Source: Paenarthrobacter sp.
GTDB lineage: Bacteria; Actinomycetota; Actinomycetes; Actinomycetales; Micrococcaceae
Direction of reading: 5' to 3'
Assembly: GCA_031179305.1 (NCBI GenBank)
Contig: JAPSHX010000004.1
Location: 1-64,000, forward strand
Length of the DNA stretch: 64,000 bases
The notes beneath the pieces are model-generated. The model did not search any database, was not told where the DNA came from, and worked only from the letters and a program-made list of their open reading frames with translations. Of this stretch, positions 24,166 to 34,152 are shown piece by piece. Position 1 is the stretch's first letter. Each line of letters starts with the position of its first letter. The translations under genes and the position numbers were made by a program.

Positions 24166-25974
24166 ATGACGCAGCGGACGGTTTCAGACCTCATAGTGGA
24201 ACGACTCCAAGCCTGGGGCGTGGACAGGGTTTTCGGATATAGCGGCGATGGCATCAACGGCTTTATGGGCGCCCTCCGTCGCTCCCAGGACCAGATCGGA
24301 TTTGTCCAGGCGAGGCACGAAGAAGCAGCGGCCTTCATGGCCGTAGGACATAGCAAGTACACGGGCGGCGTCGGAGTCGTGACGTCCACTCAAGGCCCCG
24401 GCGCCGTCCATCTTTTGAACGGTCTCTACGACGCCAAGATGGACAGCGTCCCGGTGGTGGCGATCATCGGGCAGCAGAGCACCACAGTTCTGGGCTCGGC
24501 CTACATGCAGGAAATTGATCTGCTGACGCTCTTCAAAGACGTCGCCGCCCAGTTCGACCAGCTGGCCAGTTCACCCGAGCAAGTCCCCATGCTGATCGAC
24601 CGCGCATTCCGCACTGCCCTCGAGACGAGATCGCCCTGCGTCGTGATCGTCCCCCACGACATCCAGGCAGCTGAAGCCCCCGAGCTTGAGCACGAACACG
24701 GAATCGTGGTCACTGCTCCGATCTGGCATCCGGCACGCGTCATGCCCCGGGACGAAGAACTCGACGCCGCCGCGGACATCCTCTCCAAGGGTGAACGGAT
24801 CGCGTTATTCGTTGGGCAGGGTGCCAAGGGAGCCCCAGAAGAGGTTGTGGCAATCGCCGAAAAACTCGACGCCGGCATCACCACCAGCTTGCTCGGCAAG
24901 CCTTACGTTGACGAGACACTCCCCTATGCCGTGGGCACCATGGGCCACCTTGGCACCACTTCCAGCGCATTTCTCCTCGAGAACTGTGACACCCTGCTCA
25001 TCATCGGATCCAACGACCCTTGGACCGAGTTCTATCCAAAGCCGGGCACCGCCAAAGCTGTGCAAATCGACATCGACGGCCGGAAAATCGCCAACCGCTA
25101 CCCCGTTGAGGTGGGCCTCGTGGGCGACGCGGCCGAAACCCTAAGCGAGCTGATTAAACGCCTTGACGGTAAACACCAGCCATCGCGCTCAGCGTGGCGT
25201 GCCGACGTCGAAGAGCAGGTCCGCGCGTGGCGGCAGCTTTCAGAAGAACGTGCCAACATTCCCGCCGAACCTGTGAATCCGGAACTCGTGGTCCGCGAGC
25301 TCAACGGCAGGCTCCCGGACAACGCTCAATTGAGTATCGACGTCGGCAGTTGCGTTTACTGGTACGCGCGCCAACTGATCCTTCCGCCCGGAGTGCCCGC
25401 CCACCTGAGCGGCACGCTCGCCAGCATGGGGTGCGCCATCCCGTACGGATTAGCGGCGAAACTGGCCCGCCCGGACCAGCCGTTGGTGGCACTTGCCGGA
25501 GACGGTGGCATGCAAATGCTCGGTGTCGCCGAGCTGATCACGGTGGCGCACCGGTGGCGAGACTGGGCGGATCCTCGGTTTGTGGTGTGCGTTTTCAACA
25601 ACCGAGACCTCGCCGAGGTCTCCTGGGAGCAGCGCGAAACAGAGGCAGAGCCGAGGTTCCCCGCCAGCCAGGAAATCCCCGATTTCCCTTACGCGGCCTA
25701 TGCGGAGCTCCTGGGCTTGGCGGGAATTCGGGTGGAAGACCCCGCCAAGCTCGGCGATGCGTGGGACTACGCACTCTCCGTGGACCGCCCCGCCGTCATC
25801 GAAGTCCTGACGGATCCGAACATCCCGCTGCTCCCACCCTTCCCTGCCGGAGCAGAGAAGCTAGAAGGCATGCGCTCGGCTCTGGCGGAAGAAGGCTCGG
25901 AAGGTGAGCATGCACGAAGCCTGCTGGACATGTACGCGGAGGGTGAGTCCCAACTCCGCCGCAATGCGCCCTAG
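24166..25974 (+). CDS. Thiamine pyrophosphate enzyme, pyruvate oxidase / pyruvate:quinone dehydrogenase-like
   Basis: 602 residues with the three-domain layout of acetolactate synthase/PoxB enzymes. The N-terminal Pyr domain has the conserved catalytic Glu region [18 protein letters not shown]; the middle domain follows (about 190-340); the TPP-binding motif is [21 protein letters not shown] continuing to FNNRDLAEV (about 444-485). The family decarboxylates pyruvate, passing electrons to quinone or oxygen. The C-terminal membrane-binding peptide of E. coli PoxB is not obvious. It overlaps convergent ilvD by 4 bases. Exact substrate is not certain. Confidence 0.85.
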   Translation: MTQRTVSDLIVERLQAWGVDRVFGYSGDGINGFMGALRRSQDQIGFVQARHEEAAAFMAVGHSKYTGGVGVVTSTQGPGAVHLLNGLYDAKMDSVPVVAIIGQQSTTVLGSAYMQEIDLLTLFKDVAAQFDQLASSPEQVPMLIDRAFRTALETRSPCVVIVPHDIQAAEAPELEHEHGIVVTAPIWHPARVMPRDEELDAAADILSKGERIALFVGQGAKGAPEEVVAIAEKLDAGITTSLLGKPYVDETLPYAVGTMGHLGTTSSAFLLENCDTLLIIGSNDPWTEFYPKPGTAKAVQIDIDGRKIANRYPVEVGLVGDAAETLSELIKRLDGKHQPSRSAWRADVEEQVRAWRQLSEERANIPAEPVNPELVVRELNGRLPDNAQLSIDVGSCVYWYARQLILPPGVPAHLSGTLASMGCAIPYGLAAKLARPDQPLVALAGDGGMQMLGVAELITVAHRWRDWADPRFVVCVFNNRDLAEVSWEQRETEAEPRFPASQEIPDFPYAAYAELLGLAGIRVEDPAKLGDAWDYALSVDRPAVIEVLTDPNIPLLPPFPAGAEKLEGMRSALAEEGSEGEHARSLLDMYAEGESQLRRNAP

Positions 25975-27833
25975 AGGTTTTCCACCAACGAGACGTCGCG
26001 GACGGCGCCCTTGTCCGCGGACAGTGCCATGGCGGCATAGGCGCGCAACGCGGGCGAAACGTGGCGTTCGCGGTCCTTCGGCTTGTACCCGCCGTTCACT
26101 TCAAGCTTTTCGCGGCGTTCGGCGAGGATCTCGTCCGAGACCTGCAACTGGAGCGAGCGCTGGGTGATGTCGATGCTGATAATGTCGCCGTTCTCCACCA
26201 GGGCGATAGCTCCGCCGGAGGCTGCCTCAGGCGAAATGTGCCCGATCGACAGGCCTGAGGTACCGCCGGAGAAGCGGCCGTCCGTGATGAGGGCGCACTT
26301 CTTGCCCAGGCCGCGACCCTTGAGGAACGAGGTCGGGTACAGCATTTCCTGCATGCCCGGGCCGCCCCTGGGGCCTTCGTAGCGGATGACCACCACGTCG
26401 CCTTCCTTGATGGTCTTGTTCAGGATCTTTTCCACGGCCTCATCCTGCGACTCGCACACAACTGCGGGGCCTTCGAAGGTCCAGATGGACTCGTCCACGC
26501 CTGCGGTCTTCACCACGGCGCCGTCCACTGCGACGTTGCCGCGCAGCACAGCCAGGCCGCCGTCCTTGGAGAAGGCATGCTCCACGGAACGGATGCAGCC
26601 GCCCGCAGCGTCGGTATCCAGGGAGGTCCACTGGTTCGACTGCGAGAAAGCGGTGGAGGAACGGACTCCACCTGGGGCTGCGTGCCACAGTTCTTTTGCC
26701 TCGTCGGTTGCCTTGCCGCCACGGATGTCCCAGTCGTCCAGCCAACCGTCCAGGTCATTGGAGTGCACCGAGTGGACGTTCTTGTGCAGGAGGCCGCCGC
26801 GGTTCAGCTCACCCAGCAGGGCGGGGATGCCACCGGCGCGATGCACGTCCTCCATGTAGTACGTCTTGTCTCCGGCGACGTTCGGAGCCACCTTGGCCAG
26901 GCAGGGCACCTGGCGGGACTTGGCGTCCATCTCGGCCAAGCCGTACTCCACGCCCGCCTCCTGGGCTGCGGCCAACAGGTGCAGGATGGTGTTGGTGGAG
27001 CCGCCCATGGAGATGTCCAGGGCCATGGCGTTGTCAAAGGCCTCGGCGGTGGCGATGGAGCGCGGCAGGACGGAGTCGTCGTCGCCGTCGTAGTAGCGCT
27101 TCACGAGCTCGACGACGGTGGCGCCGGCTTTCTCGTACAGCGCCTTGCGGGCGGTGTGGGTCGCGAGCACGGAGCCGTTGCCCGGCAGGGCCAGGCCGAT
27201 TGCTTCGGCGAGGCAGTTCATGGAGTTGGCGGTGAACATGCCCGAGCAGGAGCCGCAGGTGGGGCAGGCGTTCTCTTCGATGAGGTTGATGTCTTCATCG
27301 GAGATGGATTCGTCCACCGCGTCGGCAATAGCGTTCACCAAGTCCAGGGAGCGCACAGAGCCGTCCGTCAGGGTCACGCGTCCGGCCTCCATCGGGCCTC
27401 CGGAGACAAACACCACGGGGATGTTCAGGCGCAGCGCGGCCATGAGCATGCCGGGCGTGATCTTGTCGCAGTTGGAGATGCAGACCAGGGCGTCAGCGCA
27501 GTGTGCGTTGACCATGTACTCAACGGAATCGGCAATCAGGTCGCGGGACGGCAATGAGTAGAGCATGCCGGAGTGACCCATGGCGATACCGTCGTCCACG
27601 GCGATGGTGTTGAATTCGCGCGGAACAGCGCCGGCGGCGAGGATGGCGTCGGAGACGATCCGGCCCACGGGAGCCAAATGGGTGTGGCCGGGAACAAATT
27701 CAGTGAAGGAGTTGGCCACAGCGATGATCGGCTTGCCGATGTCGGTGTTGGCGACGCCGGAGGCGCGCAGCAGTGCGCGGGCTCCGGCCATGTTGCGGCC
27801 GTGGGTGACTGTTCTGGAGCGAAGTGCAGGCAT
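25971..27833 (-). CDS. ilvD: Dihydroxy-acid dehydratase
   Basis: 620 residues from ATG 27833 ([20 protein letters not shown]); AGCAGG about 10 bases upstream favours this over ATG 27842. Iron-sulfur ligands are in [10 protein letters not shown] and [20 protein letters not shown]. Catalyses dehydration of 2,3-dihydroxy-isovalerate and -methylvalerate to 2-oxo acids in valine/isoleucine synthesis. Stands alone, away from other ilv genes. A minus-strand promoter should lie in the 86-base gap shared with the divergent regulator gene. Confidence 0.96.
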   Translation of the reverse strand: MPALRSRTVTHGRNMAGARALLRASGVANTDIGKPIIAVANSFTEFVPGHTHLAPVGRIVSDAILAAGAVPREFNTIAVDDGIAMGHSGMLYSLPSRDLIADSVEYMVNAHCADALVCISNCDKITPGMLMAALRLNIPVVFVSGGPMEAGRVTLTDGSVRSLDLVNAIADAVDESISDEDINLIEENACPTCGSCSGMFTANSMNCLAEAIGLALPGNGSVLATHTARKALYEKAGATVVELVKRYYDGDDDSVLPRSIATAEAFDNAMALDISMGGSTNTILHLLAAAQEAGVEYGLAEMDAKSRQVPCLAKVAPNVAGDKTYYMEDVHRAGGIPALLGELNRGGLLHKNVHSVHSNDLDGWLDDWDIRGGKATDEAKELWHAAPGGVRSSTAFSQSNQWTSLDTDAAGGCIRSVEHAFSKDGGLAVLRGNVAVDGAVVKTAGVDESIWTFEGPAVVCESQDEAVEKILNKTIKEGDVVVIRYEGPRGGPGMQEMLYPTSFLKGRGLGKKCALITDGRFSGGTSGLSIGHISPEAASGGAIALVENGDIISIDITQRSLQLQVSDEILAERREKLEVNGGYKPKDRERHVSPALRAYAAMALSADKGAVRDVSLVENL

Positions 27834-27919
27834 GTGTACCATCCTGCTGTTGTTCTACAGCTGGCGGAAGACGGTGCTGCTACTAGTAGTGAAAGTACCA
27901 GAGTAATAGTGTTGAGTCC

Positions 27920-28747
27920 GTGAAAGATGAGAGACGCAAGGAACTGGGACTCTTCCTCAGGACCCGCCGCACCCAAGCGCTGCGGTCGGACTACGGCCTG
28001 CCCCCGGTGGGACGTTCCCGCGAGCGCGGCCTCCGAAGGGAAGAGATAGCATTCCTCTCCGGGGTCAGCGTTACTTGGTACACCTGGCTTGAGCAGGGCC
28101 GGGACATCAGTCCGTCCCGCCAGGTGTTGGAAGCCGTAGCCCGCACCCTGCATCTTTCGGACACCGGGCTGAGCTACGTGCTGTCTCTGGGTGGCTATTC
28201 GTCCGCACCGCCCAAGGGACCCGTAGCGGCCGATGCTCCCGCCCATGTTCAGCGACTCCTGGACGCGTTGGACCCCAACCCCTCCTACGCATTGTCCCCG
28301 GACTGGGGCATCGCCGGGTGGAATCGCGCCTACGAGGCGCTGTACCCAAACATTGGAACGTTCGACGCCGCCGATAGGAACCTTTTGTGGCTGGTCTTCA
28401 CTGATCCCTACATCCGCGACCTGCTCCCCGACTGGGACGTCACCAGCAAGCGCTTTTTGGCCGAGTTCCGGGCCGAAACCGGGCAGCGCCTGGGAGACCC
28501 GGATGTGGAGTACCAAGTAGGACGGCTCAAGGAAGCCAGCCCTGAATTCCAGGAAAGCTGGGACCGATACGACATCCTCGGCTTCGAATCCCGCGAGCGG
28601 CAGTTCCAACACCCCGCAGTCGGCGTCCTGCACATGGAACACCATCAGGTTTCGCCCTCGGACCGGCCGGACCTCCATATTGTGGTCTACACGCCTGCCC
28701 CGGGCAGCGACGCCGGGGAGCAGATGCGGAGGTTGATGGGGATCTGA
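27920..28747 (+). CDS. Helix-turn-helix regulator with MmyB-type ligand domain
   Basis: 275 residues from GTG 27920. The N-terminus (RRKELGLFLRTRRTQAL ... RGLRREEIAFLSGVSVTWYT) is the XRE helix-turn-helix typical of MmyB-like regulators, with 'EQGRDISPSRQVLEAVARTL'. The C-terminal ~170 residues (NPSYALSPDWGIAGWNRAYEAL) form the MmyB-like PAS-related domain that binds fatty-acid-like ligands in known members. Divergent from ilvD; what it controls is unknown. Confidence 0.88.
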   Translation: MKDERRKELGLFLRTRRTQALRSDYGLPPVGRSRERGLRREEIAFLSGVSVTWYTWLEQGRDISPSRQVLEAVARTLHLSDTGLSYVLSLGGYSSAPPKGPVAADAPAHVQRLLDALDPNPSYALSPDWGIAGWNRAYEALYPNIGTFDAADRNLLWLVFTDPYIRDLLPDWDVTSKRFLAEFRAETGQRLGDPDVEYQVGRLKEASPEFQESWDRYDILGFESRERQFQHPAVGVLHMEHHQVSPSDRPDLHIVVYTPAPGSDAGEQMRRLMGI

Positions 28748-28778
28748 TGTACATCCGGGGACCCGGCGGGGCTTGCCT

Positions 28779-29888
28779 TTAGCTGGGCTCCCTCTTGTTC
28801 AGGACGAAGTTCGCCGGCACCGACGCGAGACCGTTTGCCTGGACTACTACGTAGTGCTGCCCTGGGTAATAAGACCGGGTTGTGATTGGGCGGAAAGAAT
28901 GTGTCTTTGTGACAGTGACGGCCTCACCTGGCGCAAGCTGTCGGGACGTGAGCTTGAAAGTCTTAGCCGTTACCGTGCCGTTGGCCCGCTGGAAACCGAT
29001 GGAATAATCAATAGCTGCTTTAGCGGGCTGGGGGCCTTCATTCACCACCTCGGCGGAAAATTCCACGGTTCCGTCCCATGCCACTGAAGTGTGGAGGATT
29101 CGAGGCTCCCTGACCACGAGTTTGCCACCCGAGTAACCCAGGAGGGCGAGTGCTTCCGGATTGCCCTGTTTGACCAGTGTCCTGAGTCCATGGCGGATCA
29201 CCTTGGGAGTGGTGTCATCAGGTTTCTTTGACCAACGGAGCGCAGTGGCTATCACCAGCTGCGGATCGATCCGGCTCAGGTCGTTAAGATGGTTCGCTGC
29301 GGATCGTCGAACATATTCGGTGGGATCCCGGTAGGTGGCCTCCAGGATCCCCTGCGTTGCTGTTGGATTAGCCACCAGCCAAGGAACCCTTTTGGCCCAC
29401 GGCAGGTAGGCACGAGAGCCTTCGGTGGCAAGACGGCGGACGTTTTCGTCGTCGTGATTGGTCCAGGTTTGCATGGTCGCGATAGCTCGTTCCGGCCGCG
29501 CAGCTATAAGGTCACGGACAGCAAACTCTCCCGTGAGCCTCTCGGTCAGGCGGGACAAGACCGTGAGAGCGGCGTCGAAGTCGGCGAGCGACCCCGATTG
29601 CAGTGCCCTGCCGGTCACGACTTCGGTGGCCGGCCAGACCATCCATCCCGTAAAACGAGGGTCATCGAGAGCATCAAGCATGATCCTGTGAACGGCCGAG
29701 TAGCCGGCCGGCATGTCCTCAAGGAGCGCGTCCCTGACAATATCAACCCGCTGCCGGAGGCGTTGCCCGGCGAGAGAGCTACGTGAGCGCTCCAATGTCG
29801 GCAGTTCAACTCCGGGCTCGGCGCCCATGAGGATGGATCGCAGTTCGGTTACAACACTGGAATTGATCAGCTCATCCATCGCGCCCAT
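28779..29888 (-). CDS. AlkD-like HEAT-repeat DNA alkylation repair protein with added beta domain
   Basis: 369 residues from ATG 29888, 8 bases after AAGGAG. About residues 10-250 are helical HEAT-like repeats with 'DDENVRRLATEGSRAYLPWAK' and 'DPTEYVRRSAANHLNDLSR', as in AlkC/AlkD-type 3-methyladenine glycosylases. The last ~105 residues ('SVAWDGTVEFSAEVVNEG ... YYPGQHYVVVQANG') look like an immunoglobulin-like beta domain, a layout seen in some AlkC-type proteins. It probably recognises alkylated bases; activity is inferred from family only. Confidence 0.8.
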   Translation of the reverse strand: MGAMDELINSSVVTELRSILMGAEPGVELPTLERSRSSLAGQRLRQRVDIVRDALLEDMPAGYSAVHRIMLDALDDPRFTGWMVWPATEVVTGRALQSGSLADFDAALTVLSRLTERLTGEFAVRDLIAARPERAIATMQTWTNHDDENVRRLATEGSRAYLPWAKRVPWLVANPTATQGILEATYRDPTEYVRRSAANHLNDLSRIDPQLVIATALRWSKKPDDTTPKVIRHGLRTLVKQGNPEALALLGYSGGKLVVREPRILHTSVAWDGTVEFSAEVVNEGPQPAKAAIDYSIGFQRANGTVTAKTFKLTSRQLAPGEAVTVTKTHSFRPITTRSYYPGQHYVVVQANGLASVPANFVLNKREPS

Positions 29889-29962
29889 GTATTTTCTCCT
29901 TCGCCAGTGTTGCCATGGTAGGCGATTGGAGTGACAACGAGAGCGGTCTGGCCACCCTTGTA

Positions 29963-31237
29963 CTAGCCCGCAGGCGGGGACGTAAGGGGTTGTTTGTCGA
30001 GCTGGGATGGTTCGGGAGCTGTAGCCTTTCCGGCTGTAATCCGCCCTAGGATCAGCACCAAAACCAGAGCCACGATCACCGGTATACACACTGCGAGAAC
30101 TATGGTGCCGGTGTCCACGCTAAGGCCGATGAGAATGCCACCGAATACCGGGCCCACTATCGATCCGAGTCGCCCCAGTGAAGCTGCCCACCCCACCCCG
30201 GCGGTCACAGTTGCTTGAGGGTACAGGGTTACGGCAACAGCCGCCTGGCCGATCATGCCAGCTTGGAGCCCAAGACCAACGCCACCGAAGACAATCAGCA
30301 ACATAGCCTTGTCTGGACCGAGGAATGCGGAAATGACGAGGAACGCGACTGCTGCTGCTGAAGTCGCGGCCAAGACTGACGTCATCCGGCGTCGGCGTGA
30401 TCCCAGAATCAGCACACCGGCGCCAACGATGCTTCCTATGCCCAACGCCGCTGATCCCAAGGGCGCCAGACCAAGGCCGAAACCGTAGCTCGTAAGCAGG
30501 GTGGGCAGCCACGAGGAGAACACGTAGTAAACGGCGAAAATAAGGAATGAGAAAGACCACAGCAGAAGCGTTCTGCTCCGTACAGGGCCATCAAAAAGAC
30601 GGGCTACCGAGGCGTGGTGCTTGGCCTCTGACGGATCGATGGGAGTGATCGACGCGTGTTTGCCCGATAGGCCGATCCACAGGAACGGCAGCAGTACTCC
30701 TGAGGCGATGGCGCCGAAAATGAAAACCCATCCCCACCCGAGCGTATTAGTAACAACACCGCCGGCGAGTCCAGCAATGAGGGCCCCAAATGAAATCCCT
30801 GTCATCACGACCACCGCAATCGATTGGCGAAAACGCGAAGGATTGACGGCGGTCGCATGTGAGACAGCCGCAGGCAACACGGCCCCCAAACCCAACCCTG
30901 TCACGAAACGAAAGATCGTCAGCTCCACTATTGAACCCGTCCACGCTGTCAGCAGTGAACCAATCGTGAAGAGCACGACGGCGAAAAAGATGACATTCCG
31001 AGTGCCCATTTTTGCTACTAAGCGTCCTACCGCCATGTAACCGAGAGCCACCCCGGCACTGGTAAATGCGAGGGCCGGGGTGAAATGGGCGGGCTCAACT
31101 CCCCATTCCTTGGACATCGACGGAATGGACACTCCTAGTGCCACTGTGTCGTATCCATCGAGCACTACAGCGGCAAATGCCAGGCAAAGTACCCACCAGT
31201 TCGGTTTGATTTCATCCTGCATCTTGGGTTCGCTCAT
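29963..31237 (-). CDS. MFS transporter, aromatic acid:H+ symporter type
   Basis: 424 residues from ATG 31237 (MSEPKMQDEI), whose ATGA overlaps the stop of a 30-codon upstream frame; ATG 31246 is also possible. The motif LDGYDTVALGVSIPSM in helix 1 is diagnostic for the aromatic acid symporter group (PcaK, BenK, MhpT). Twelve helices, with 'GRLVAKMGTRNVIFF' as motif A. Probable import of an aromatic carboxylate; no catabolic genes are beside it. Confidence 0.88.
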   Translation of the reverse strand: MSEPKMQDEIKPNWWVLCLAFAAVVLDGYDTVALGVSIPSMSKEWGVEPAHFTPALAFTSAGVALGYMAVGRLVAKMGTRNVIFFAVVLFTIGSLLTAWTGSIVELTIFRFVTGLGLGAVLPAAVSHATAVNPSRFRQSIAVVVMTGISFGALIAGLAGGVVTNTLGWGWVFIFGAIASGVLLPFLWIGLSGKHASITPIDPSEAKHHASVARLFDGPVRSRTLLLWSFSFLIFAVYYVFSSWLPTLLTSYGFGLGLAPLGSAALGIGSIVGAGVLILGSRRRRMTSVLAATSAAAVAFLVISAFLGPDKAMLLIVFGGVGLGLQAGMIGQAAVAVTLYPQATVTAGVGWAASLGRLGSIVGPVFGGILIGLSVDTGTIVLAVCIPVIVALVLVLILGRITAGKATAPEPSQLDKQPLTSPPAG

Positions 31238-31326
31238 CGTGTCCATCGGACATCCTTAGTTGTGAGGGCTTCGAAGTCGAAGCGGGGTATGCCATCGGGG
31301 AACCATCGAGGTGCATAAGTGCTCAT
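31234..31326 (-). CDS. Possible 30-codon upstream ORF coupled to the MFS gene
   Basis: ATG 31326 opens a 30-residue frame (MSTYAPRWFPDGIPRFDFEA and ten more) that ends TGA overlapping the MFS ATG. It has no good ribosome binding site and could be a leader peptide, a remnant of a lost gene, or chance. Aromatic-rich (W, F, Y). Confidence 0.3.
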   Translation of the reverse strand: MSTYAPRWFPDGIPRFDFEALTTKDVRWTR

Positions 31327-31352
31327 TTTCTTGATGCGAAGTATCTTAGCAT

Positions 31353-31373
31353 TGTGGTTCTTCAAATTGATAT
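31353..31373. promoter_or_regulatory. AT-rich dyad upstream of the MFS transporter
   Basis: ATTGATATATTCAAT forms a 5-base inverted repeat (ATTGA/TCAAT) about a TATAT centre in an unusually AT-rich 120-base stretch (31310-31430). Well placed as an operator for the aromatic-acid transporter or the divergent SGNH hydrolase. Coordinates approximate to a few bases. Confidence 0.35.
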
Positions 31374-31464
31374 ATTCAATCTGCGGGCCGCTTTCGCATA
31401 AGGAAGTACCCTCCATAGGGCAGCCGCTGTACAAAAAATCCACAATTCGGCGCACTATGGAGGC

Positions 31465-32352
31465 ATGAACGCTCCCGGTGCCAGCGGTTTGGCGCAGGGT
31501 GGTTCCGGTAGCTTCGGGGCTGGCCTGCACCCCTGGAGCCGCTATGTGGCTTTGGGCGACTCGTTCACGGAAGGTTTGGGGGATCCTGAAGCGAGGAGTC
31601 CCGGCGGCCTCCGCGGCTGGGCGGACCGGGTTGCGGAAGAATTGAGCACCGATCATGAGGATTTCGCCTACGCGAACCTGGCCATCAGCGGACGGCTGCT
31701 CCACCAGATTCTTGAAGAGCAGCTGGGACCGGCAATCGAGCTTCAACCTGACCTCGTTACCCTCAACGCCGGCGGCAATGACCTGCTCTTCCATAGGAGC
31801 GATCCGGACAAGCTTGCCCTCGAGTTGGACGCAGGCGTCGAAAGGCTGGCCCCGACCGGTGCCACAATCGTGCTCTTTACCGGCCCGGACTGGGGCGCGA
31901 CGCCTGTGCTGGGCCGGACCCGCGGCAAGGTAGCTATCTATAACGAGAACATCCGGGTGGTCGCCGCCCGCCATGATGCCGTGATCGCCGATCTCTGGGC
32001 ACTGCGCCAACTTACGGATCACCGGATGTGGGATCCGGACAGGCTACATTTCTCCCCACTCGGTCAACACACCATTGCCATCATGGTGCTCGATACCCTC
32101 AACATTCCGCACTCCCTGGAGCCTTTGACGCCCAAACCCCTACCCGAGCGCAGCTGGCGTGAGGCGCGGGTGGGAGACATCGTCTGGGCTCGCGAACATC
32201 TCTTTCCATGGGTGGTTCGTCGCCTGACGCAGCGAAACGGGGGCGACGGACACCAACCGAAACGACCGGAGCCCGGCCCTGTCTTCGGAGCTGGCATGCT
32301 TCCCGGAGCATATATCGCCCACGACCCGCGGCACATCCCGGATCAGGCATGA
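31465..32352 (+). CDS. SGNH/GDSL-family hydrolase
   Basis: 295 residues. Block I RYVALGDSFTEGLGD carries the nucleophile Ser (about residue 33), block III reads LNAGGNDLLF, and block V is DPDRLHFSPLGQH with the catalytic Asp and His. No signal peptide, so probably a cytosolic esterase/acyl hydrolase. After the catalytic domain there is a ~70-residue tail (about 225-295) without recognised fold. Substrate unknown. Confidence 0.88.
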   Translation: MNAPGASGLAQGGSGSFGAGLHPWSRYVALGDSFTEGLGDPEARSPGGLRGWADRVAEELSTDHEDFAYANLAISGRLLHQILEEQLGPAIELQPDLVTLNAGGNDLLFHRSDPDKLALELDAGVERLAPTGATIVLFTGPDWGATPVLGRTRGKVAIYNENIRVVAARHDAVIADLWALRQLTDHRMWDPDRLHFSPLGQHTIAIMVLDTLNIPHSLEPLTPKPLPERSWREARVGDIVWAREHLFPWVVRRLTQRNGGDGHQPKRPEPGPVFGAGMLPGAYIAHDPRHIPDQA

Positions 32353-32504
32353 ACGCGGCGACCACCCCGTGGCGTCGCTATGGAGTCCGTCACCCTTTGC
32401 CGCGCCTGTGGTGGTGTTGGCTCGATCGACGCTAAAATTTCACTTGCCGCAAGTACAAGCCCTTCGGCATCAATCCGCGTTTTATTTTTTAGGAGCGCCA
32501 TACC

Positions 32505-32531
32505 GTGAGTGGGGGAACCGACCAGTCATGA
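32505..32531 (+). CDS. 8-codon upstream ORF overlapping the mannosyltransferase start
   Basis: GTG 32505 follows AGGAG with 9-base spacing and encodes MSGGTDQS before TGA, which overlaps the next ATG (32528). The strong ribosome binding site belongs to this mini-frame, not directly to the large gene. It is either a coupling leader or the true N-terminus separated by a frameshift. Confidence 0.4.
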   Translation: MSGGTDQS

Positions 32532-34126
32532 CGGCAGGCAGTACCCCCGGCCCGCATCCCGGGACTCCAGCAATCACGAACCCCATCACTACAAAGGCCC
32601 CGAAGGCAGCAGTTCCCGAGACGAAGCCAGTAGCGTATCCCGCCATCCTGCAGGGCTTCCTCGGATCCCTGTTCATGTTCGCAGGTTCCATTGGGATCGG
32701 ATGGATTGCCAACGGATCCCCCATGATCCGCCACCCCATAGTCATCGCACTCCGCACTGAAGGCTGGGGCGTGACTATCTCCGCTGTCCTCCTGACCGTG
32801 GGGGCCATGTTGCTGGTTCGGTCCTGGCTGAGGTTGGGCCAACGAATGGGCAGCTGGGAAGGGAATTCGCTCAAACCGATAGTTGCGGCGATCGGCGCGT
32901 GGTCCCTTCCTTTGCTGTTCGCTGTGCCCGTGTATTCGCGTGACGTCTATGCGTATATAGGCCAGGGCCGCCTGATGATGGAAGGGCAAGACCCTTACGA
33001 CGTCGGCATCTCGGCTTTGAACAACTGGTTCGCCTTGGGCGCGGACCCGGCTTGGGCGGAAGCGCGTACTCCTTATGGGCCTTACTTCTTGTGGATGGCC
33101 CACGCAGTGGTTGCCATTACGGGCGCCCAGCCGGACGTGTCAGTCTTGCTCTTCCGGCTCTTGGCCGCTGGCGGGGTGCTGCTGTGCGTTGTCTATGTTC
33201 CCAAGCTCGCCGAGCTTCACGGGATCAATGGTGCCCGGGCGCTCTGGATTGCCGTGGCCAACCCACTCTTCCTCATCAGTTTCGTCGCCAGCGCCCACAA
33301 CGACGCCATCATGGTGGGCTTCGCCGTCGCGGGAACCTATTTTGCGGCCACTAAGCGGCCGTTACTGGGCATCCTGCTGGTCACACTTTCCATTGGAATC
33401 AAACCGGCCACCGTCTTGTTGCTGCCCTTCATTGGACTGATGTGGGCCGGTGCCGGGGCGTCTTGGCCGCGCAAGTTTGGTATTTGGGCCGCGACCGCGA
33501 GCATCAGTTTCGCCATCCTGGTGATCAGCGGCATCCCTTATGGCTTGGGCCTGGGTTGGGCATGGGCCATCACGGACCCCACTCCCGGGTTCACGGGCTA
33601 CTCACCGTCTGGATTCCTGGGCCAACAAATTGAGTTCCTCGGCAACGCCCTGGGCCTGCCCGGCAATGCGATGGCGGACGTCCTGCGAGCGGCCATGAAG
33701 TGGGGCGCAGTGGTCCTGGTCCTCGTGCTGATGTTCCGCGGAGACCATTCCCGCGTTGTACGGCGCATGGCCCTTGCCTTCGCAGCGATCGTGCTCCTCT
33801 CCCCCATCATTCAGCCCTGGTACATTCTCTGGTTCGTGCCCTTCCTGGCCGTGACGGGGATCAGGGACGACTGGCAGATGCGGTGCCTCTACGTCGGCGT
33901 CACATTCTTTGTGGTGTTCGGTGCGCAAGACCAGTTGTCAGTGTGGTCTTTCGTGGAGGTCTCCGTGGACTTGTCCTCGTTGGCCTTCGCCATCGCGCTT
34001 CTGTTCGCCTTCTACCTGGTGTTTCTGGACATCCACACCCGCAGGCTCCTGGTCCAGGGCAAGCTTTCACGCTGGGTGGGGCAGACTGACCGTCGCCTGC
34101 TCCACCGCCCTCCGAATATTCGCTGA
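32528..34126 (+). CDS. MptB-like polyprenol-phosphomannose-dependent mannosyltransferase (GT-C)
   Basis: 532 residues from ATG 32528. After a Pro/Thr-rich cytosolic N-terminus there are about 12-13 membrane helices. The first outer loop carries YSRDVYAYIGQGRLMMEGQ with the Asp expected of GT-C catalysis, then DPYDVGISAL and 'ARTPYGPYFLWMAHAV', as in MptA/MptB alpha-1,6-mannosyltransferases that extend lipomannan in Actinobacteria. The donor would be polyprenyl-phosphomannose. Start choice is affected by the upstream mini-ORF. Confidence 0.85.
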   Translation: MTAGSTPGPHPGTPAITNPITTKAPKAAVPETKPVAYPAILQGFLGSLFMFAGSIGIGWIANGSPMIRHPIVIALRTEGWGVTISAVLLTVGAMLLVRSWLRLGQRMGSWEGNSLKPIVAAIGAWSLPLLFAVPVYSRDVYAYIGQGRLMMEGQDPYDVGISALNNWFALGADPAWAEARTPYGPYFLWMAHAVVAITGAQPDVSVLLFRLLAAGGVLLCVVYVPKLAELHGINGARALWIAVANPLFLISFVASAHNDAIMVGFAVAGTYFAATKRPLLGILLVTLSIGIKPATVLLLPFIGLMWAGAGASWPRKFGIWAATASISFAILVISGIPYGLGLGWAWAITDPTPGFTGYSPSGFLGQQIEFLGNALGLPGNAMADVLRAAMKWGAVVLVLVLMFRGDHSRVVRRMALAFAAIVLLSPIIQPWYILWFVPFLAVTGIRDDWQMRCLYVGVTFFVVFGAQDQLSVWSFVEVSVDLSSLAFAIALLFAFYLVFLDIHTRRLLVQGKLSRWVGQTDRRLLHRPPNIR

Positions 34127-34152
34127 AGCGCTGGACTGGACTCTAAAGCGCT
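34125..34152. terminator. Weak hairpin between convergent glycosyltransferase genes
   Basis: GAAGCGCT and AGCGCTTTC nearly pair (one base bulge) around a 14-base loop in the 16-base gap and gene ends between the MptB-like gene and the convergent GT87-like gene. Weak candidate. Confidence 0.3.

Noticed and set aside
26577-27557. 326-codon plus-strand frame inside ilvD
   Set aside because: Antisense to a certain IlvD gene; the composition (Gly/Val/His-rich) is typical of high-GC shadow frames.
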